In this document: in pieces, positions 28,867 through 38,538 of the stretch | How the letters are laid out: every line of letters begins with the position of its first letter | How positions within the stretch are numbered: position 1 is the first letter of the stretch | The notes under the pieces: model-generated | What the model saw: the letters and a program-made list of their open reading frames with translations, nothing else | The model's database searches: none | Told to the model about the DNA's origin: nothing | Program-made: the position numbers and the translations under genes | Source of the DNA: Halobacillus litoralis | GTDB taxonomy: Bacteria > Bacillota > Bacilli > Bacillales > Halobacillaceae | Length of the DNA: 64,000 bases | Assembly: GCF_009856355.1 (NCBI RefSeq) | Contig: NZ_WMEW01000007.1 | Span: 124,001 to 188,000, forward strand | Reading direction: 5' to 3'

Positions 28867-28927
28867 TTTTCAGCAGCATAGGGGACACTAGAAAAAGCAG
28901 ATTTCATCAAATGGAGGTTTTGGACCC

Positions 28928-29497
28928 ATGAAGCGTGCCCTTATGTTTGCTGGTGCGGTAGCTGTTGTTTTGACGGCCTGTTCCGGAGAAGAAAGATCCC
29001 CCCTGGAAACGTCGATGTATAACAAGGATAATGACAAAATCGGGACCGCCGTGTTGACTGAACAGCCTGAAGGCGTTCAGGTGAAGCTTAAAGTAGAGGG
29101 ACTTGAACCGGGCATGCACGGAATTGCGGTTCATGAGTTCCCGAAATGTGAGGCTCCTGAGTTTAAGACGGCGGGGAATCATTTCAACCCAACGTCCAAA
29201 GAGCATGGTCTTATGAATCCTAAAGGTGCCCACGTAGGGGATATGCCCAATGTGGAAGCTGATCCAAGCGGCATGATTGACGTGGAAGTCATGCTCCCGC
29301 AGGCAAAGCTGAAAGAAAATCAGAAGTCGCTCCTGAGGCAGGAAGGGACCTCCTTAATTATCCAGAGCGGCCCGGATGACGGGATGACCCAGCCAGCGGG
29401 CGATGCTGGAGAACGTGTCGCCTGCGGGGTCATTACGCTGGATGCAGACAAGGATGAAACGAGTGACCCGACGGAACCGGATAAACAACAGGAATAA
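28928..29497 (+). CDS. SodC-like lipoprotein lacking two copper ligands
   Basis: 189 residues. Lipoprotein signal with lipobox VVLTAC, then a Cu/Zn superoxide dismutase fold and an acidic, Pro-rich tail. Zn ligands are kept (GNHFNP, KEHG, AHVGDMPN), as are the cysteines of the disulfide (FPKCEA, ERVACG) and the active-site Arg. The usual HGFHVHEF is HGIAVHEF, and the fourth Cu His (VVHEKADD in typical enzymes) is IIQSGPDD, so two Cu ligands are lost. B. subtilis YojM also lacks two; dismutase activity is doubtful. Confidence 0.88.
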   Translation: MKRALMFAGAVAVVLTACSGEERSPLETSMYNKDNDKIGTAVLTEQPEGVQVKLKVEGLEPGMHGIAVHEFPKCEAPEFKTAGNHFNPTSKEHGLMNPKGAHVGDMPNVEADPSGMIDVEVMLPQAKLKENQKSLLRQEGTSLIIQSGPDDGMTQPAGDAGERVACGVITLDADKDETSDPTEPDKQQE

Positions 29498-29615
29498 AAA
29501 ATCTCCCCTGAGCCGGATGGCGGGTTCGACGGTTTTGTTTTTTACACATAGTTTAAATCTTGGAGCAAAGGTTTGTGGTGCGGAAGGCTCGATCAGGCCT
29601 CAACTTCTGGTTATA

Positions 29616-29657
29616 AAAAAGCATGTAGAAAAAACGAGGTTTCTCTACATGCTAAAA
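29616..29657 (+). terminator. Hairpin, possible terminator
   Basis: Stem AGCATGTAG (29620-29628)/CTACATGCT (29645-29653) followed by AAAAA; its loop sequence GAGGTTTCT resembles the hairpin ending the IS1182-like remnants. Confidence 0.45.
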
Positions 29658-29683
29658 AGTCTCCCTTGAGGAGACTTTTTTAT
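29653..29683. terminator. Terminator 3' of patB
   Basis: Stem AAAAAGTCTCC/GGAGACTTTTT (29654-29680), usable on both strands. Confidence 0.85.
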
Positions 29684-30865
29684 TTAGGATTGTTCGAATG
29701 CCTGCACCGCATGGATGATACGTGTGACGCCTTCTTCCAGTGTAGACATCGGTGCTGCCAGATTGAGACGCATAAATCCACGGCCTTCTTCGCCGAAGGA
29801 CGCTCCGTCGTTTAAGCCGACGCGCGCTTCTTTCTGCATGAATGATTTCAATTCCGCCTGGGAAAGCCCCATTTGGGTACAGTCAATCCACAACAGATAC
29901 GTACCTTCAATCGGAAGCGCCCGCACAGATTTGGTTTCATTCTCCATCCGCTGGATGACATAATCGCGGTGGTCTTTCAGCACTTCTGTCAGCGTATCCA
30001 GCCACTCCGATCCATGCTTGTAGGCGGCTTCCATAGCTGTTATCCCGAGGGTGTTCAGCATCATCATGCCCTGGTTCTTAAAGTGTTTATCCAGCTTTTT
30101 CTTATACTCCTTGTTGGCTGTCATCACATAAGATGCCTGAAGCCCTGCAAGATTGAATGTCTTCGTAGGAGAAAGGCATGTAATGGTCTGCTGGTTCGTT
30201 TCTTCAGATAGGGAAGCCATTGGTATATGTTTGTTCGGAGGCAGAATCAAATCTGCGTGAATTTCATCTGCTGCGATTTTGACGCCGTGCTTCCTGCAGA
30301 TCCGGCTCATTTCCTCCAGTTCCTGCTTCGTCCAGACACGGCCGACAGGATTATGCGGGTTGCAGAGGATAAACATCGTAACATGGTTGTCCTTGATTTT
30401 GTTCTCGAAATCCTCGAAGTCTATTTCATACCGGTCCTCTTTATAAAGGAGCTGGTTTTTGACGATATGTCTGCCGTGGTCTCTTACCACACTGTAAAAA
30501 GGAGGGTAGACCGGCGTCTGGATGAGGACGTTATCCCCGATTTCTGTCAACGATTGAATGATCATGTGCAGGGAGGGGATGACACCGGGACTGAATGTGA
30601 TCCAGTCGGTTTCTGTTTCCCACCCGTGACGGTCACGGAGCCATGCTGTAATGGATTCCTTCACGTCCTGATCGGGGATGGTGTATCCGAAGATGCCATG
30701 CTCGACCCTTGATGTGAGTGCATCTGTGACGGCCTGTGGTGTCTTGAAATCCATATCCGCCACCCACATGGGCAGGACATCTTTATCTTGATAAAAGTCT
30801 TCAATGAGGTCCCATTTGACCGAGCGTGTCCCGGTTCTTGGGGTATATTGCTGGAATTCTTCCAA
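29684..30865 (-). CDS. patB: Cystathionine beta-lyase PatB (MalY/PatB family)
   Basis: 393 residues from TTG 30865. Fold type I PLP enzyme; LPMWVADMDF near 36, CNPHNPVGRVW near 170 and the PLP Lys in SPTKTFNLAG. It releases homocysteine, pyruvate and ammonia from cystathionine. TTG 30865 has GGAGG with an 8-bp spacer and gives the usual N-terminus (EEFQQYTPRTGTRSVKWD); ATG 30880 (5 codons longer) is the alternative. Confidence 0.9.
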   Translation of the reverse strand: MEEFQQYTPRTGTRSVKWDLIEDFYQDKDVLPMWVADMDFKTPQAVTDALTSRVEHGIFGYTIPDQDVKESITAWLRDRHGWETETDWITFSPGVIPSLHMIIQSLTEIGDNVLIQTPVYPPFYSVVRDHGRHIVKNQLLYKEDRYEIDFEDFENKIKDNHVTMFILCNPHNPVGRVWTKQELEEMSRICRKHGVKIAADEIHADLILPPNKHIPMASLSEETNQQTITCLSPTKTFNLAGLQASYVMTANKEYKKKLDKHFKNQGMMMLNTLGITAMEAAYKHGSEWLDTLTEVLKDHRDYVIQRMENETKSVRALPIEGTYLLWIDCTQMGLSQAELKSFMQKEARVGLNDGASFGEEGRGFMRLNLAAPMSTLEEGVTRIIHAVQAFEQS

Positions 30866-30954
30866 AGTTCTCGCCTCCATCAGCCATTTTTCCTTATCAT
30901 AACCGAAACCGTGTCCTTCATGAAACCAACTTGTTTCAAAGTGGAATTTTGGCC

Positions 30955-30987
30955 AAAAAAAAAGCAAAGCGAACGTTCGCTCTGCTT
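30955..30987 (-). terminator. Terminator after XRE regulator gene
   Basis: Read on the minus strand: AGCAGAGCGAA/TTCGCTTTGCT with one mismatch, then ten T. Confidence 0.85.
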
Positions 30988-31059
30988 ACACAGGGGGAAT
31001 ACGAGAAAGTCTTACGTTATTTAATATAACCCTGTTTCATAGTTTATAAACCTCTTTTT

Positions 31060-31416
31060 TTAATTTTTCTGCTGATTCAGGTCATAAAGCAGATTCATAG
31101 CTCGAAGCACGTCCTGTTCTGAAAAGTCACGGGCTTTTCTTAAAATCAGTTTGGAGCTTTTGACGCCGATGTCCTGAACGAGCTGTGTAAGTTCTTCGTC
31201 AAAAGGAGATTCATCTTCATCGTGGAATTCCATCAATTCGGAAGCGGGAATATCAAGAACCGTCGAGATTTTCAAGACGGTATCGAGTTCTGGTGTACGT
31301 TCATTAGATTCATAACTTTCCAATGTATGAACGCCCATTCTTGCTTTAAGAGCCAGTTCCTCTTTTGAGAATTTCTTCATTTCCCGGTACTTTCGGATAT
31401 TGTTTCCTACGGACAT
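31060..31416 (-). CDS. XRE-family helix-turn-helix regulator
   Basis: 118 residues. HTH at about 8-60 (IRKYREMKKFSKEELALKA, GVHTLESYESNERTPELDTV), then an acidic linker and a helical C-terminal part. DNA target unknown. It starts 167 bp from the divergent yugI gene and may control its own promoter. Confidence 0.82.
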   Translation of the reverse strand: MSVGNNIRKYREMKKFSKEELALKARMGVHTLESYESNERTPELDTVLKISTVLDIPASELMEFHDEDESPFDEELTQLVQDIGVKSSKLILRKARDFSEQDVLRAMNLLYDLNQQKN

Positions 31417-31502
31417 ATGCGGAATCCTCCTTTGTTCTTTTCTCTAGTATACCACGCTGGGAACGGATGATGTCTGAACGATTCGTGAACACAGATGGGA
31501 TA

Positions 31503-31531
31503 TTGCTTATTACACGCGCTTATGGTAAAAT
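31503..31531 (+). promoter_or_regulatory. Sigma-A promoter of yugI
   Basis: TTGCTT (31503-31508), 17-bp spacer, TAAAAT (31526-31531). Confidence 0.5.
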
Positions 31532-31583
31532 TATTTATTGCGTGAAAAGAAGCGAATATTTAATGAATCAGGAGTTGTATAGC

Positions 31584-31967
31584 ATGTCAGAGAAGTTTCA
31601 AGAAGGTCAAGTATTAGAAGGTAAAGTCACAGGCATTCAGCCTTACGGCGCGTTTGTAGCATTGGATGAGCAGGTTCAAGGTCTTGTACACATTTCCGAG
31701 GTTACTCACGGTTATGTAAAAGATATTAACGAGCATCTTTCTGAAGGCGATGAAGTTCAGGTTAAAATTCTGAACATCGATGAGAAGAGCAACAAATATT
31801 CTCTATCCATCCGCGCTACTCAGGAAGCGCCGAAACAACAGGAGCGTCGTCCACGTAAACAGGCGGCTCCAAAACAGCAGGAAGAAGCTGCAGGCTTCAA
31901 CACGCTGAAAGACAAGCTTGAAGACTGGATCAAACAGTCTGATGACCGCGAAAAATTCCGTAAATAA
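31584..31967 (+). CDS. yugI: S1-domain RNA-binding protein YugI (GSP13 type)
   Basis: 127 residues. One S1 domain at 1-75 (GQVLEGKVTGIQPYGAFVAL, GLVHISEV) and a basic, Gln-rich tail (KQQERRPRKQAAPKQQ). General stress protein 13 family, associated with ribosomes or RNA. ATG 31584 has AGGAG upstream; an earlier in-frame start at 31365 lies in the XRE gene. Confidence 0.9.
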   Translation: MSEKFQEGQVLEGKVTGIQPYGAFVALDEQVQGLVHISEVTHGYVKDINEHLSEGDEVQVKILNIDEKSNKYSLSIRATQEAPKQQERRPRKQAAPKQQEEAAGFNTLKDKLEDWIKQSDDREKFRK

Positions 31968-31977
31968 GGAATAGAGA

Positions 31978-32011
31978 AGAGACCAGGGCCAGCCCTGGTC
32001 TCTTTTTTTTA
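31978..32011. terminator. Terminator between yugI and yuzA
   Basis: Stem AGAGACCAGGG/CCCTGGTCTCT (31978-32003) then eight T. Confidence 0.92.
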
Positions 32012-32254
32012 TTCGTGTTCAACGGCTGCATCCGCCTTCACATCGCTGTTTTGTGCTGCAGGGATAAAATAAAGGGAAATCGCAATAAGTCCGCTGATCC
32101 CTACAGCCGTATAGATGAGGCGTGAGAGTACGGCACTCTGTTCCCCCCCGCCGAACAGACCGGCAACAAGATCATATTGAAACAGTCCGATCAGCCCCCA
32201 GTTAACAGCGCCGACAATAATCAGCAGGAGAGCCGTTCGTTGTATCCAGCTCAT
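32009..32254 (-). CDS. yuzA: DUF378 small membrane protein YuzA
   Basis: 81 residues with two membrane helices (about 8-26 and 41-63) and an acidic tail. VNWGLIGLFQYDLVAGLFG is the DUF378 signature. Function unknown. GGAGGTG precedes ATG 32254. Confidence 0.88.
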   Translation of the reverse strand: MSWIQRTALLLIIVGAVNWGLIGLFQYDLVAGLFGGGEQSAVLSRLIYTAVGISGLIAISLYFIPAAQNSDVKADAAVEHE

Positions 32255-32326
32255 TTCAACACCTCCTTTTTTACTTCTACCTAGTATGGATCTCAAAGCC
32301 GATGTTCATTCGGGACAGCATTTCTT

Positions 32327-32355
32327 TTGAGATTCTTTAAAATATCGGGGATAAT
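32327..32355 (+). promoter_or_regulatory. Sigma-A promoter of yugJ
   Basis: TTGAGA (32327-32332), 17-bp spacer, GATAAT (32350-32355). Confidence 0.65.
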
Positions 32356-32393
32356 AGGAAAGCACGTTAAGAAACGAAAGGAGCTTCTCAACC

Positions 32394-33560
32394 ATGGATA
32401 CATTTGCATTTCATAACCCAACGAAACTGATCTTTGGTAAAGATCAAATTGAACAACTGCCAAGCCAGCTGCCGGAAGGAACGAAAAAGGTTCTTGTTGT
32501 TTACGGCGGAGGCAGTATTAAGAAAAACGGCGTTTATGACCAAGTCATGGACCAGCTGAAAAAAGCTGAGGTTGAAGTTCTTGAACTTTCCGGTATTGAA
32601 CCAAACCCTAAATTGACAACCGTTGAAAAAGGGGTGGACATTGCTAATCAGGAAAATGTGGACTTTCTTCTTGCTGTCGGTGGAGGTAGTGTCATTGATG
32701 CTACGAAAACCATCGCTGCAGGTGCTAAATATGATGGGGCTCCTTGGGATCTCGTCACCCGTCAGGCGACCCCTGAAGACGCCCTCACGTTCGGTACAGT
32801 ACTGACGCTTGCGGCGACAGGATCTGAAATGAATGCCGGTGCGGTTATTACCAACTGGGAAACCAATGAAAAATACGGATGGGGTGCAGCACCACTGACC
32901 AACCCTGCCTTCTCTATTCTAGACCCGGCCTATACAGCTACGGTTCCTGAAGACCAGACGGTTTATGGCGTGGTGGATATGATGACCCACTTGTTCGAGC
33001 AGTATTTCCACAATCCGACACCGTCTCCTGTGCAGGACGAAATGATTGAAGGTGTGCTCCGCTCTGTTATGGAAACAGCTCCGAAGCTGCTTCAAGATCT
33101 TGAGTCTCTCGAGCACCGTGAAACCATTCTTTACGCAGGTACGCTTGCATTGAACGGTATGATGCAGATGGGCTACCGCGGTGACTGGGCAAGTCATAAC
33201 ATTGAGCACGCGGTTTCAGCGGTTTATGATATTCCGCATGCCGGAGGACTGGCCATTCTGTTCCCGAACTGGATGAAGCATAACCTTGAGGTCAACGTTT
33301 CCCGTTTTGCCCGTCTGGGTGAAAAAGTCTTTGGTGTGGAAACAGAAGGGAAATCTGAACGCGAAGTCGCTGAGGAAGGTATCCAGGAGCTTCGTAAATT
33401 CTGGACGTCCCTGGGTGCGCCTCAAACACTTGCCGATTATGACATCGGTGATGACAAATTTGATGTAATCGTAGACCGTGCGATGAAACGTGGACCATTC
33501 GGAAACTTCAACAAGCTGCATGAGGAGGATGTACAGGAAATCCTTGAAATGTCTAAATAA
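32394..33560 (+). CDS. yugJ: Iron-containing (NADH-dependent butanol-type) alcohol dehydrogenase YugJ
   Basis: 388 residues, group [16 protein letters not shown] near 97 binds the dinucleotide, and metal ligands appear in [12 protein letters not shown] and [19 protein letters not shown]. It reduces aldehydes to alcohols with NAD(P)H. AAAGGAG lies upstream. A GC-rich hairpin with T-run (33570-33601) ends the unit. Confidence 0.92.
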   Translation: MDTFAFHNPTKLIFGKDQIEQLPSQLPEGTKKVLVVYGGGSIKKNGVYDQVMDQLKKAEVEVLELSGIEPNPKLTTVEKGVDIANQENVDFLLAVGGGSVIDATKTIAAGAKYDGAPWDLVTRQATPEDALTFGTVLTLAATGSEMNAGAVITNWETNEKYGWGAAPLTNPAFSILDPAYTATVPEDQTVYGVVDMMTHLFEQYFHNPTPSPVQDEMIEGVLRSVMETAPKLLQDLESLEHRETILYAGTLALNGMMQMGYRGDWASHNIEHAVSAVYDIPHAGGLAILFPNWMKHNLEVNVSRFARLGEKVFGVETEGKSEREVAEEGIQELRKFWTSLGAPQTLADYDIGDDKFDVIVDRAMKRGPFGNFNKLHEEDVQEILEMSK

Positions 33561-33569
33561 TGATCACAG

Positions 33570-33602
33570 AAGAAGGCGCGGAGACCCGTGCCTTTTTCTT
33601 TT
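33570..33602 (+). terminator. Terminator after yugJ
   Basis: AAGGCGCGG/CCCGTGCCTT hairpin followed by TTTTCTTTT. Confidence 0.75.
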
Positions 33603-33717
33603 ATAAAACATTTTCATTGTGTATCCGTTTACAAATGGAGCTTTGCTTGATTTGCCCTGAAGGTTTCGATAAAGTGAAATTGGTCAGGCATAAAAATGAC
33701 GATTTGGAGGCTATCAT

Positions 33718-35064
33718 ATGACACATATTCGTTTTGATTATGAAAAAGCGCTGCCATTCTTTGGCGAACATGAACTGGAATATATGCAGGGAGCTGTATC
33801 GACAGCACACCAGGCACTCCATGAAAAAACAGGAGCAGGGAACGACTTCCTAGGGTGGGTCGATCTTCCGGAGGACTATGACAAGGAAGAATTCGCCCGC
33901 ATTAAAAAATCCGCAGAAAAGATTAAATCCGACTCTGATGTACTTCTTGTCATCGGTATCGGCGGTTCCTACTTAGGGGCACGAGCGGCTCTTGAAATGC
34001 TCAACCACAGCTTCTACAATACACTTGCAAAAGAGGACCGTGATACACCGCAGGTCTTCTTCGTAGGAAACAGCATCAGTGCCCCGTATATGAATGAGCT
34101 GTTTGATGTACTTAAAGACAAAGACGTTTCGATTAATGTCATTTCTAAAAGTGGAACGACGACGGAGCCGGCCATCGCCTTTCGTATCTTCCGTAAATTC
34201 CTTGAGGACAAATACGGTCAGGAAGAGGCCCAGAAGCGTATTTATGCGACAACGGATGCCAATAAAGGGGCATTGAAAACTCTTGCTGATGAACAGGGAT
34301 ACGAATCCTTTGTCGTACCTGATGATGTTGGCGGCCGTTACTCTGTGCTTACAGCTGTCGGGCTGCTTCCGATTGCAGCAAGCGGCATTGATATCGATGC
34401 TATGATGGAAGGCGCACAGAAGGCTCGTCAGGAATTGAGCAGTGAACAACTTTCTGAAAACCCTGCGTATCAATATGCGGCGGTTCGTAATGTCCTTTAC
34501 AACAAAGGGAAAACCATTGAAATGCTGATCAACTATGAGCCATCCCTTCAGTACTTCTCTGAGTGGTGGAAGCAGTTGTTTGGTGAAAGTGAAGGCAAAG
34601 ACCAGAAAGGGATTTTCCCTGCTTCTGCGAACTTCTCTACCGATCTTCACTCTCTGGGCCAATACGTTCAGGAAGGACGCAGGGACTTGTTTGAGACGGT
34701 GCTTCACGTCGAGTCACCAAGCTCTGATATCACCATCGAAGAAGATGATCAGAATCTTGACGGTTTGAACTATCTGGCTGGAAGCACAGTGGACAAGGTC
34801 AATGAAAAAGCGTACCTTGGTACAATGCTGGCGCATACAGACGGGGACGTACCAAACTTGATCGTCCACCTTCCGAAGCGTGACGCTTATACGTTTGGCT
34901 ATCTCGTTTATTTCTTCGAGAAAGCATGTGCCATCAGCGGTTATCTTCTTGGTGTCAATCCATTTGACCAGCCTGGAGTAGAAGCGTATAAGAAAAACAT
35001 GTTTGCCCTCCTTGGCAAGCCTGGATTTGAAGAAGAAAAAGAAAAGCTCGAAAAACGCCTGTAA
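33718..35064 (+). CDS. pgi: Glucose-6-phosphate isomerase
   Basis: 448 residues, the usual Gram-positive length. [16 protein letters not shown] near 79-94, [16 protein letters not shown] near 140 and the catalytic Glu and His blocks ([23 protein letters not shown]). Interconverts glucose-6-P and fructose-6-P. GGAGG lies 8 bp before the ATG; single gene with strong terminator. Confidence 0.96.
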   Translation: MTHIRFDYEKALPFFGEHELEYMQGAVSTAHQALHEKTGAGNDFLGWVDLPEDYDKEEFARIKKSAEKIKSDSDVLLVIGIGGSYLGARAALEMLNHSFYNTLAKEDRDTPQVFFVGNSISAPYMNELFDVLKDKDVSINVISKSGTTTEPAIAFRIFRKFLEDKYGQEEAQKRIYATTDANKGALKTLADEQGYESFVVPDDVGGRYSVLTAVGLLPIAASGIDIDAMMEGAQKARQELSSEQLSENPAYQYAAVRNVLYNKGKTIEMLINYEPSLQYFSEWWKQLFGESEGKDQKGIFPASANFSTDLHSLGQYVQEGRRDLFETVLHVESPSSDITIEEDDQNLDGLNYLAGSTVDKVNEKAYLGTMLAHTDGDVPNLIVHLPKRDAYTFGYLVYFFEKACAISGYLLGVNPFDQPGVEAYKKNMFALLGKPGFEEEKEKLEKRL

Positions 35065-35069
35065 AACTT

Positions 35070-35114
35070 AGAAAGCGTGCCTCATCCATCATTTGGATGA
35101 GGCACGCTTTTTTA
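35070..35114 (+). terminator. Terminator after pgi
   Basis: 17-bp perfect stem AAAGCGTGCCTCATCCA (35072-35088) with complement 35094-35110. Confidence 0.93.
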
Positions 35115-35148
35115 TTGGGGCATAGTAAGACTTAAAGGAGGAATGACA

Positions 35149-35565
35149 ATGATACCTTTAACCTCTTCATTGACAGGGCAGGTGTTTTCTTTTCAGGATG
35201 CAGAAGCAGCTTTGAAAACGGTCGGGTTTAAATTAGCGGATAACTGGGATTATGAACACGGTTATTTTGATTATAAAATTGACGACCGGGTCGGCTATCA
35301 ATTTATCCGCCTTCCTTTTGTTGTAACATCCGGATCGCTCGATGCTCCTTCGGATTATGCCATGATTGAAATGACGGAACCGTTTCTGCTTTCCCATAAA
35401 TATAATCCCGGCCTCGATGACAACGTGAAAGAAGGGAATATCCGGGCCATTTTTGACCAGTTCCAGGAACCCGTGGATAAAGATGCCTCTTTTCCGGAAG
35501 AACACATTCAATCAGGTCAAGAGCTTCTTCAGGCAGCAGAGGAGGCGTTACTTTCTCAGCGGTGA
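35149..35565 (+). CDS. yugN: YugN-like family protein
   Basis: 138 residues, soluble. Blocks MIPLTSSLTGQ, DNWDYEHGYFDYKID and EMTEPFLLSHKYNPGLD match the YugN family; function unknown. AAAGGAGG (35134-35141) fits ATG 35149 rather than ATG 35143. Its end overlaps the yugO end by 18 bp on the opposite strand. Confidence 0.85.
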   Translation: MIPLTSSLTGQVFSFQDAEAALKTVGFKLADNWDYEHGYFDYKIDDRVGYQFIRLPFVVTSGSLDAPSDYAMIEMTEPFLLSHKYNPGLDDNVKEGNIRAIFDQFQEPVDKDASFPEEHIQSGQELLQAAEEALLSQR

Positions 35566-36546
35566 GAATAAAACGAGTTCATCCCCCTTTTCCAATTCAA
35601 TGCTTTCGTCCAGATGAAAGGACAGCTCTCCATTCTTTCGGATGCCGATAATCTGGCATCCTTTTTTTAAGAAAAATTCATAAGCCGTTAAAATTGGATG
35701 GCCCGTGAGTTTTTCGGGAACGGTCTCTTCATGGAATTGACGCTCAGTCAACAGGGAAAGGAGGAGCTCAAATGGTTTGACAGGATCATTCCGGTAAAGT
35801 TCCTGGTAAAAAAGGCTGCTCATAAAGTCATTGGAGCGGATGATCGTGCTGGCACCGGCGCGCTGTGCGTTAATTTTCTGGCGGTCCGTCAGTACTTCCG
35901 CAATAATGAACAGTTCCGGGTGGTGTCCTTTCAAGGCGACAATCTGATGAATGACGGCCTGATCGGACTGCTGTTCCTCCATGGATGGATCCGCGGTAAT
36001 GATTGCCATCCGTGCATCCTTAATATTGGCGTGCTCCAGCGTTTCTTCATTCGTCGCGCTGCCGCTGATAAAGTGGACGCTCGGGAGACGCTGGTAAAAC
36101 TGATTCATCGTCTGATCAATCATAACGATCCGCTCGTGAAGGTTCTGATCCTGGAGCATATCAATCAAATGCCGGGTCCGCTCGTTCCAGCCGATCAGCA
36201 CAATGTGATCTGCCCCCTTATAGGGGACACGTCCCTCGGATAAGCTGGTTTCATGTTTAACTGTAGAGGCGGATAATGTCGCCATGTAAAAGGTGACGAG
36301 CCCGCCGCCGGACAGGATTAAAAGGATGGCTACGGCTTTTCCGGCAGGACTTAACGGCACATAATCCCCGTACCCTACGGTCGCTCCCGTAACAAAAGCC
36401 CACCATAGTCCATCAAAAAAGGTGGGGAAGTTTTCCGGTTCTATGATATGAATAATGATGCCGAATAAAGTCATCGTGAAAAAAACAGTACTCAAAAGGC
36501 GGATAAATAAGGGCAGTTGAAAGTAAAGGCGGATGAGGTGCTGCAT
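35548..36546 (-). CDS. yugO: Potassium channel YugO (one-pore, RCK domain)
   Basis: 332 residues. Two membrane helices (about 9-30 and 60-85) flank the K+ selectivity filter TVGYGDYVP, then an RCK/TrkA-N domain starts at ADHIVLIGWNE. In B. subtilis YugO carries potassium signals in biofilms. GTTATG 36546 follows GGGGGC; the frame from 36597 is longer but its extra residues are not helical. Confidence 0.9.
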   Translation of the reverse strand: MQHLIRLYFQLPLFIRLLSTVFFTMTLFGIIIHIIEPENFPTFFDGLWWAFVTGATVGYGDYVPLSPAGKAVAILLILSGGGLVTFYMATLSASTVKHETSLSEGRVPYKGADHIVLIGWNERTRHLIDMLQDQNLHERIVMIDQTMNQFYQRLPSVHFISGSATNEETLEHANIKDARMAIITADPSMEEQQSDQAVIHQIVALKGHHPELFIIAEVLTDRQKINAQRAGASTIIRSNDFMSSLFYQELYRNDPVKPFELLLSLLTERQFHEETVPEKLTGHPILTAYEFFLKKGCQIIGIRKNGELSFHLDESIELEKGDELVLFSPLRK

Positions 36547-36601
36547 AACCCGGCCCCCTTTTTTACCTACAGTATGGCTTGTATCCAAGAAAAACAAACG
36601 T

Positions 36602-36636
36602 AAAAAGAACCTGCTTCGCGGAAGAAGCAGGTTCTG
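36602..36636 (-). terminator. Terminator of thioredoxin-like gene
   Basis: Stem GAACCTGCTTC (36607-36617)/GAAGCAGGTTC (36624-36634); T-run on the minus strand. Confidence 0.88.
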
Positions 36637-36641
36637 CTGTA

Positions 36642-37196
36642 TCAGAATTTCAGGGTCTGTTTCATATCTTCATAAACGTAATGCCAGAAATCGTGGTTGT
36701 CACGAAAGGCTTTCGTGACAAAAAGCAGGACCTCCCTGCGCTTTTCCTCGTGATCGGGCGCCTCTTTTCCGGGAAGGCTGGTTAAAGCCTCGGAAACGAA
36801 CTGCTCCAACTCTGGCGCCCGCGGGCCCCAGACAGCGGCTTCATTCCCGACTGAATCGATCAGGATGATTTTTGGAATGGAACGGGACGTGCCATTCGTT
36901 AAATAGTGATCCATCAGGGCGGGGTTTTCATCCCTCAGGAAAAAGCGGGTATCAATTTGAGCCGCTTCTGCAATTCTGAGGAAAATAGGCAGGTTCAGCA
37001 TCGCATCCCCACACCAGTCCTCGGTCAGTACCAACGCTCTCCACTGTTTGTTTTGTACTTCTTCAAACAGTGGCACATCCTCCACCTGGGTAGAGAAGTT
37101 TTCATATATGTACAATAAGTCATTTTGGTGGGACTGCATCTGATCGACGTATTCCTGCGGATGCATTCCTTCGTGAAACTGCTGGTCCAAGTCCAT
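36642..37196 (-). CDS. Thioredoxin-family protein with WCGDA motif
   Basis: 184 residues. A thioredoxin-like fold with the motif EDWCGDAMLNLPIF, so only the first of the two redox cysteines is present. Such proteins are common in Firmicutes; the role is unknown. GGAG with 8-bp spacing precedes the ATG. Confidence 0.82.
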   Translation of the reverse strand: MDLDQQFHEGMHPQEYVDQMQSHQNDLLYIYENFSTQVEDVPLFEEVQNKQWRALVLTEDWCGDAMLNLPIFLRIAEAAQIDTRFFLRDENPALMDHYLTNGTSRSIPKIILIDSVGNEAAVWGPRAPELEQFVSEALTSLPGKEAPDHEEKRREVLLFVTKAFRDNHDFWHYVYEDMKQTLKF

Positions 37197-37315
37197 ACGA
37201 AAATCTCCTTTCTAATGCCTACCTATTCCTTTTCCCTAAAAAGAACAGAAATATGCGTCGATATGAAGTCCGTCTGGTTTTTTGATAAGATAATTACGAA
37301 GGAGGGTGTTTACCT

Positions 37316-38374
37316 GTGGAAAAAGAACGTCTCGACTTTTTATTGGAATTGTTAAATACACCGTCTCCGTCAAGTATGGAGATGGAGATCCAAAAACGCT
37401 GGATCGAGGAAATGCGTCCCTATGCGGATGAGATTCAAACGGACCACGCGGGCAATGCCATTGCTGTCCTCAACCCGGAAGCTGATTTTAAAATTATGCT
37501 CGCCGGTCACTGTGATGAAATTGCCCTTGTCGTCAATCGGATCGATGATGACGGCTATGTGTACGTGGATAAGATGGGCGGCGTCAACCCTAAAGCGGCT
37601 GTTGGAATGAAAGTCAGTATTCAAGGGTATGGCGGAACAATAACAGGGGTTATTGGAGTCAATGCTCAGCATCATGGCGGATTGAAGGGAGACTTCGGAC
37701 TTGAGGAACTGTTTATCGACTGCGGAGCCAAGTCCAAGGAAGAAGTCATGAAGTTCGTGCAGATTGGCGATCTGGCTGTATATAAAAGAGAAACGGAAGT
37801 ATTGATGGACCGTTACATAGCCGGCCGTGGTCTTGATAACCGGACTGGTCAGTTCGTTGTCGGAGAAGTGCTGCGCCGCTTATCTGAGAAAAAATTGAAT
37901 GTCGGTGTGTATGCAGCGAGCACGGTGAATGAAGAAACGAATATGGGTGGTGCCTATTTTGCAGCAGCCGGTGTGGAACCTACAATGGCCATTGCCTGCG
38001 ATGTAACGTTTGCCACCGATTATCCTGGTGTAGACAAACGGAAACACGGCGATGTCCGTCTAGAGAAAGGGCCTGTCCTTGCTAAAGGGGCACCGATCAA
38101 CCGCAAGATCAATCAACTGTTGGAAAAGACAGCTTCCTCTCTGGACATGGCTGTTCAATACGAATTGACACCACGCATGACAGGGACGGATGCTGATAAG
38201 ATGCGCCTGACAGGAAAAGGTGTGCCGGTCAGCCTTGTCTCTCTGCCGCTGCGGTATATGCACTCCCCTGTAGAAACCGCGAGCATTCAGGATATAGAAG
38301 AGGAAATTACCCTTCTTGTGGAAATGATCGCAGGTATGACAGGGAAGGAAAGCTTAAATCCACTGGACGATTAA
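37316..38374 (+). CDS. M42-family metallo-aminopeptidase
   Basis: 352 residues, GTG start after GGAGGG. Di-metal ligands in GHCDEIAL (near 62), the Asp in GRGLDNRTG, NEETNMGG (near 205), CDVTFATD and the His in MHSPVET. Family members are glutamyl or general aminopeptidases (YtoP/YsdC/FrvX types); annotations as cellulases are historical. Monocistronic. Confidence 0.9.
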   Translation: MEKERLDFLLELLNTPSPSSMEMEIQKRWIEEMRPYADEIQTDHAGNAIAVLNPEADFKIMLAGHCDEIALVVNRIDDDGYVYVDKMGGVNPKAAVGMKVSIQGYGGTITGVIGVNAQHHGGLKGDFGLEELFIDCGAKSKEEVMKFVQIGDLAVYKRETEVLMDRYIAGRGLDNRTGQFVVGEVLRRLSEKKLNVGVYAASTVNEETNMGGAYFAAAGVEPTMAIACDVTFATDYPGVDKRKHGDVRLEKGPVLAKGAPINRKINQLLEKTASSLDMAVQYELTPRMTGTDADKMRLTGKGVPVSLVSLPLRYMHSPVETASIQDIEEEITLLVEMIAGMTGKESLNPLDD

Positions 38375-38538
38375 ATTGGGTTGATCGCAGGGTATTTTTT
38401 CATGTAGATCGGTTTAAGAATGTTTGTAGTCACGTCTTGTGCTTTGTACCTAAATAGAAAACGTTTCACCCTGATTCAAGGCACGCAGAGAAAGTCTTAA
38501 GAGCCTGGGGTAAGTCCTATTCATGCTGCATCGGTTGA
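38375..38538. other. Gene-free stretch after M42 gene
   Basis: No ORF, hairpin terminator or promoter that I can support; leads into repeat A copy 3. Confidence 0.5.
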
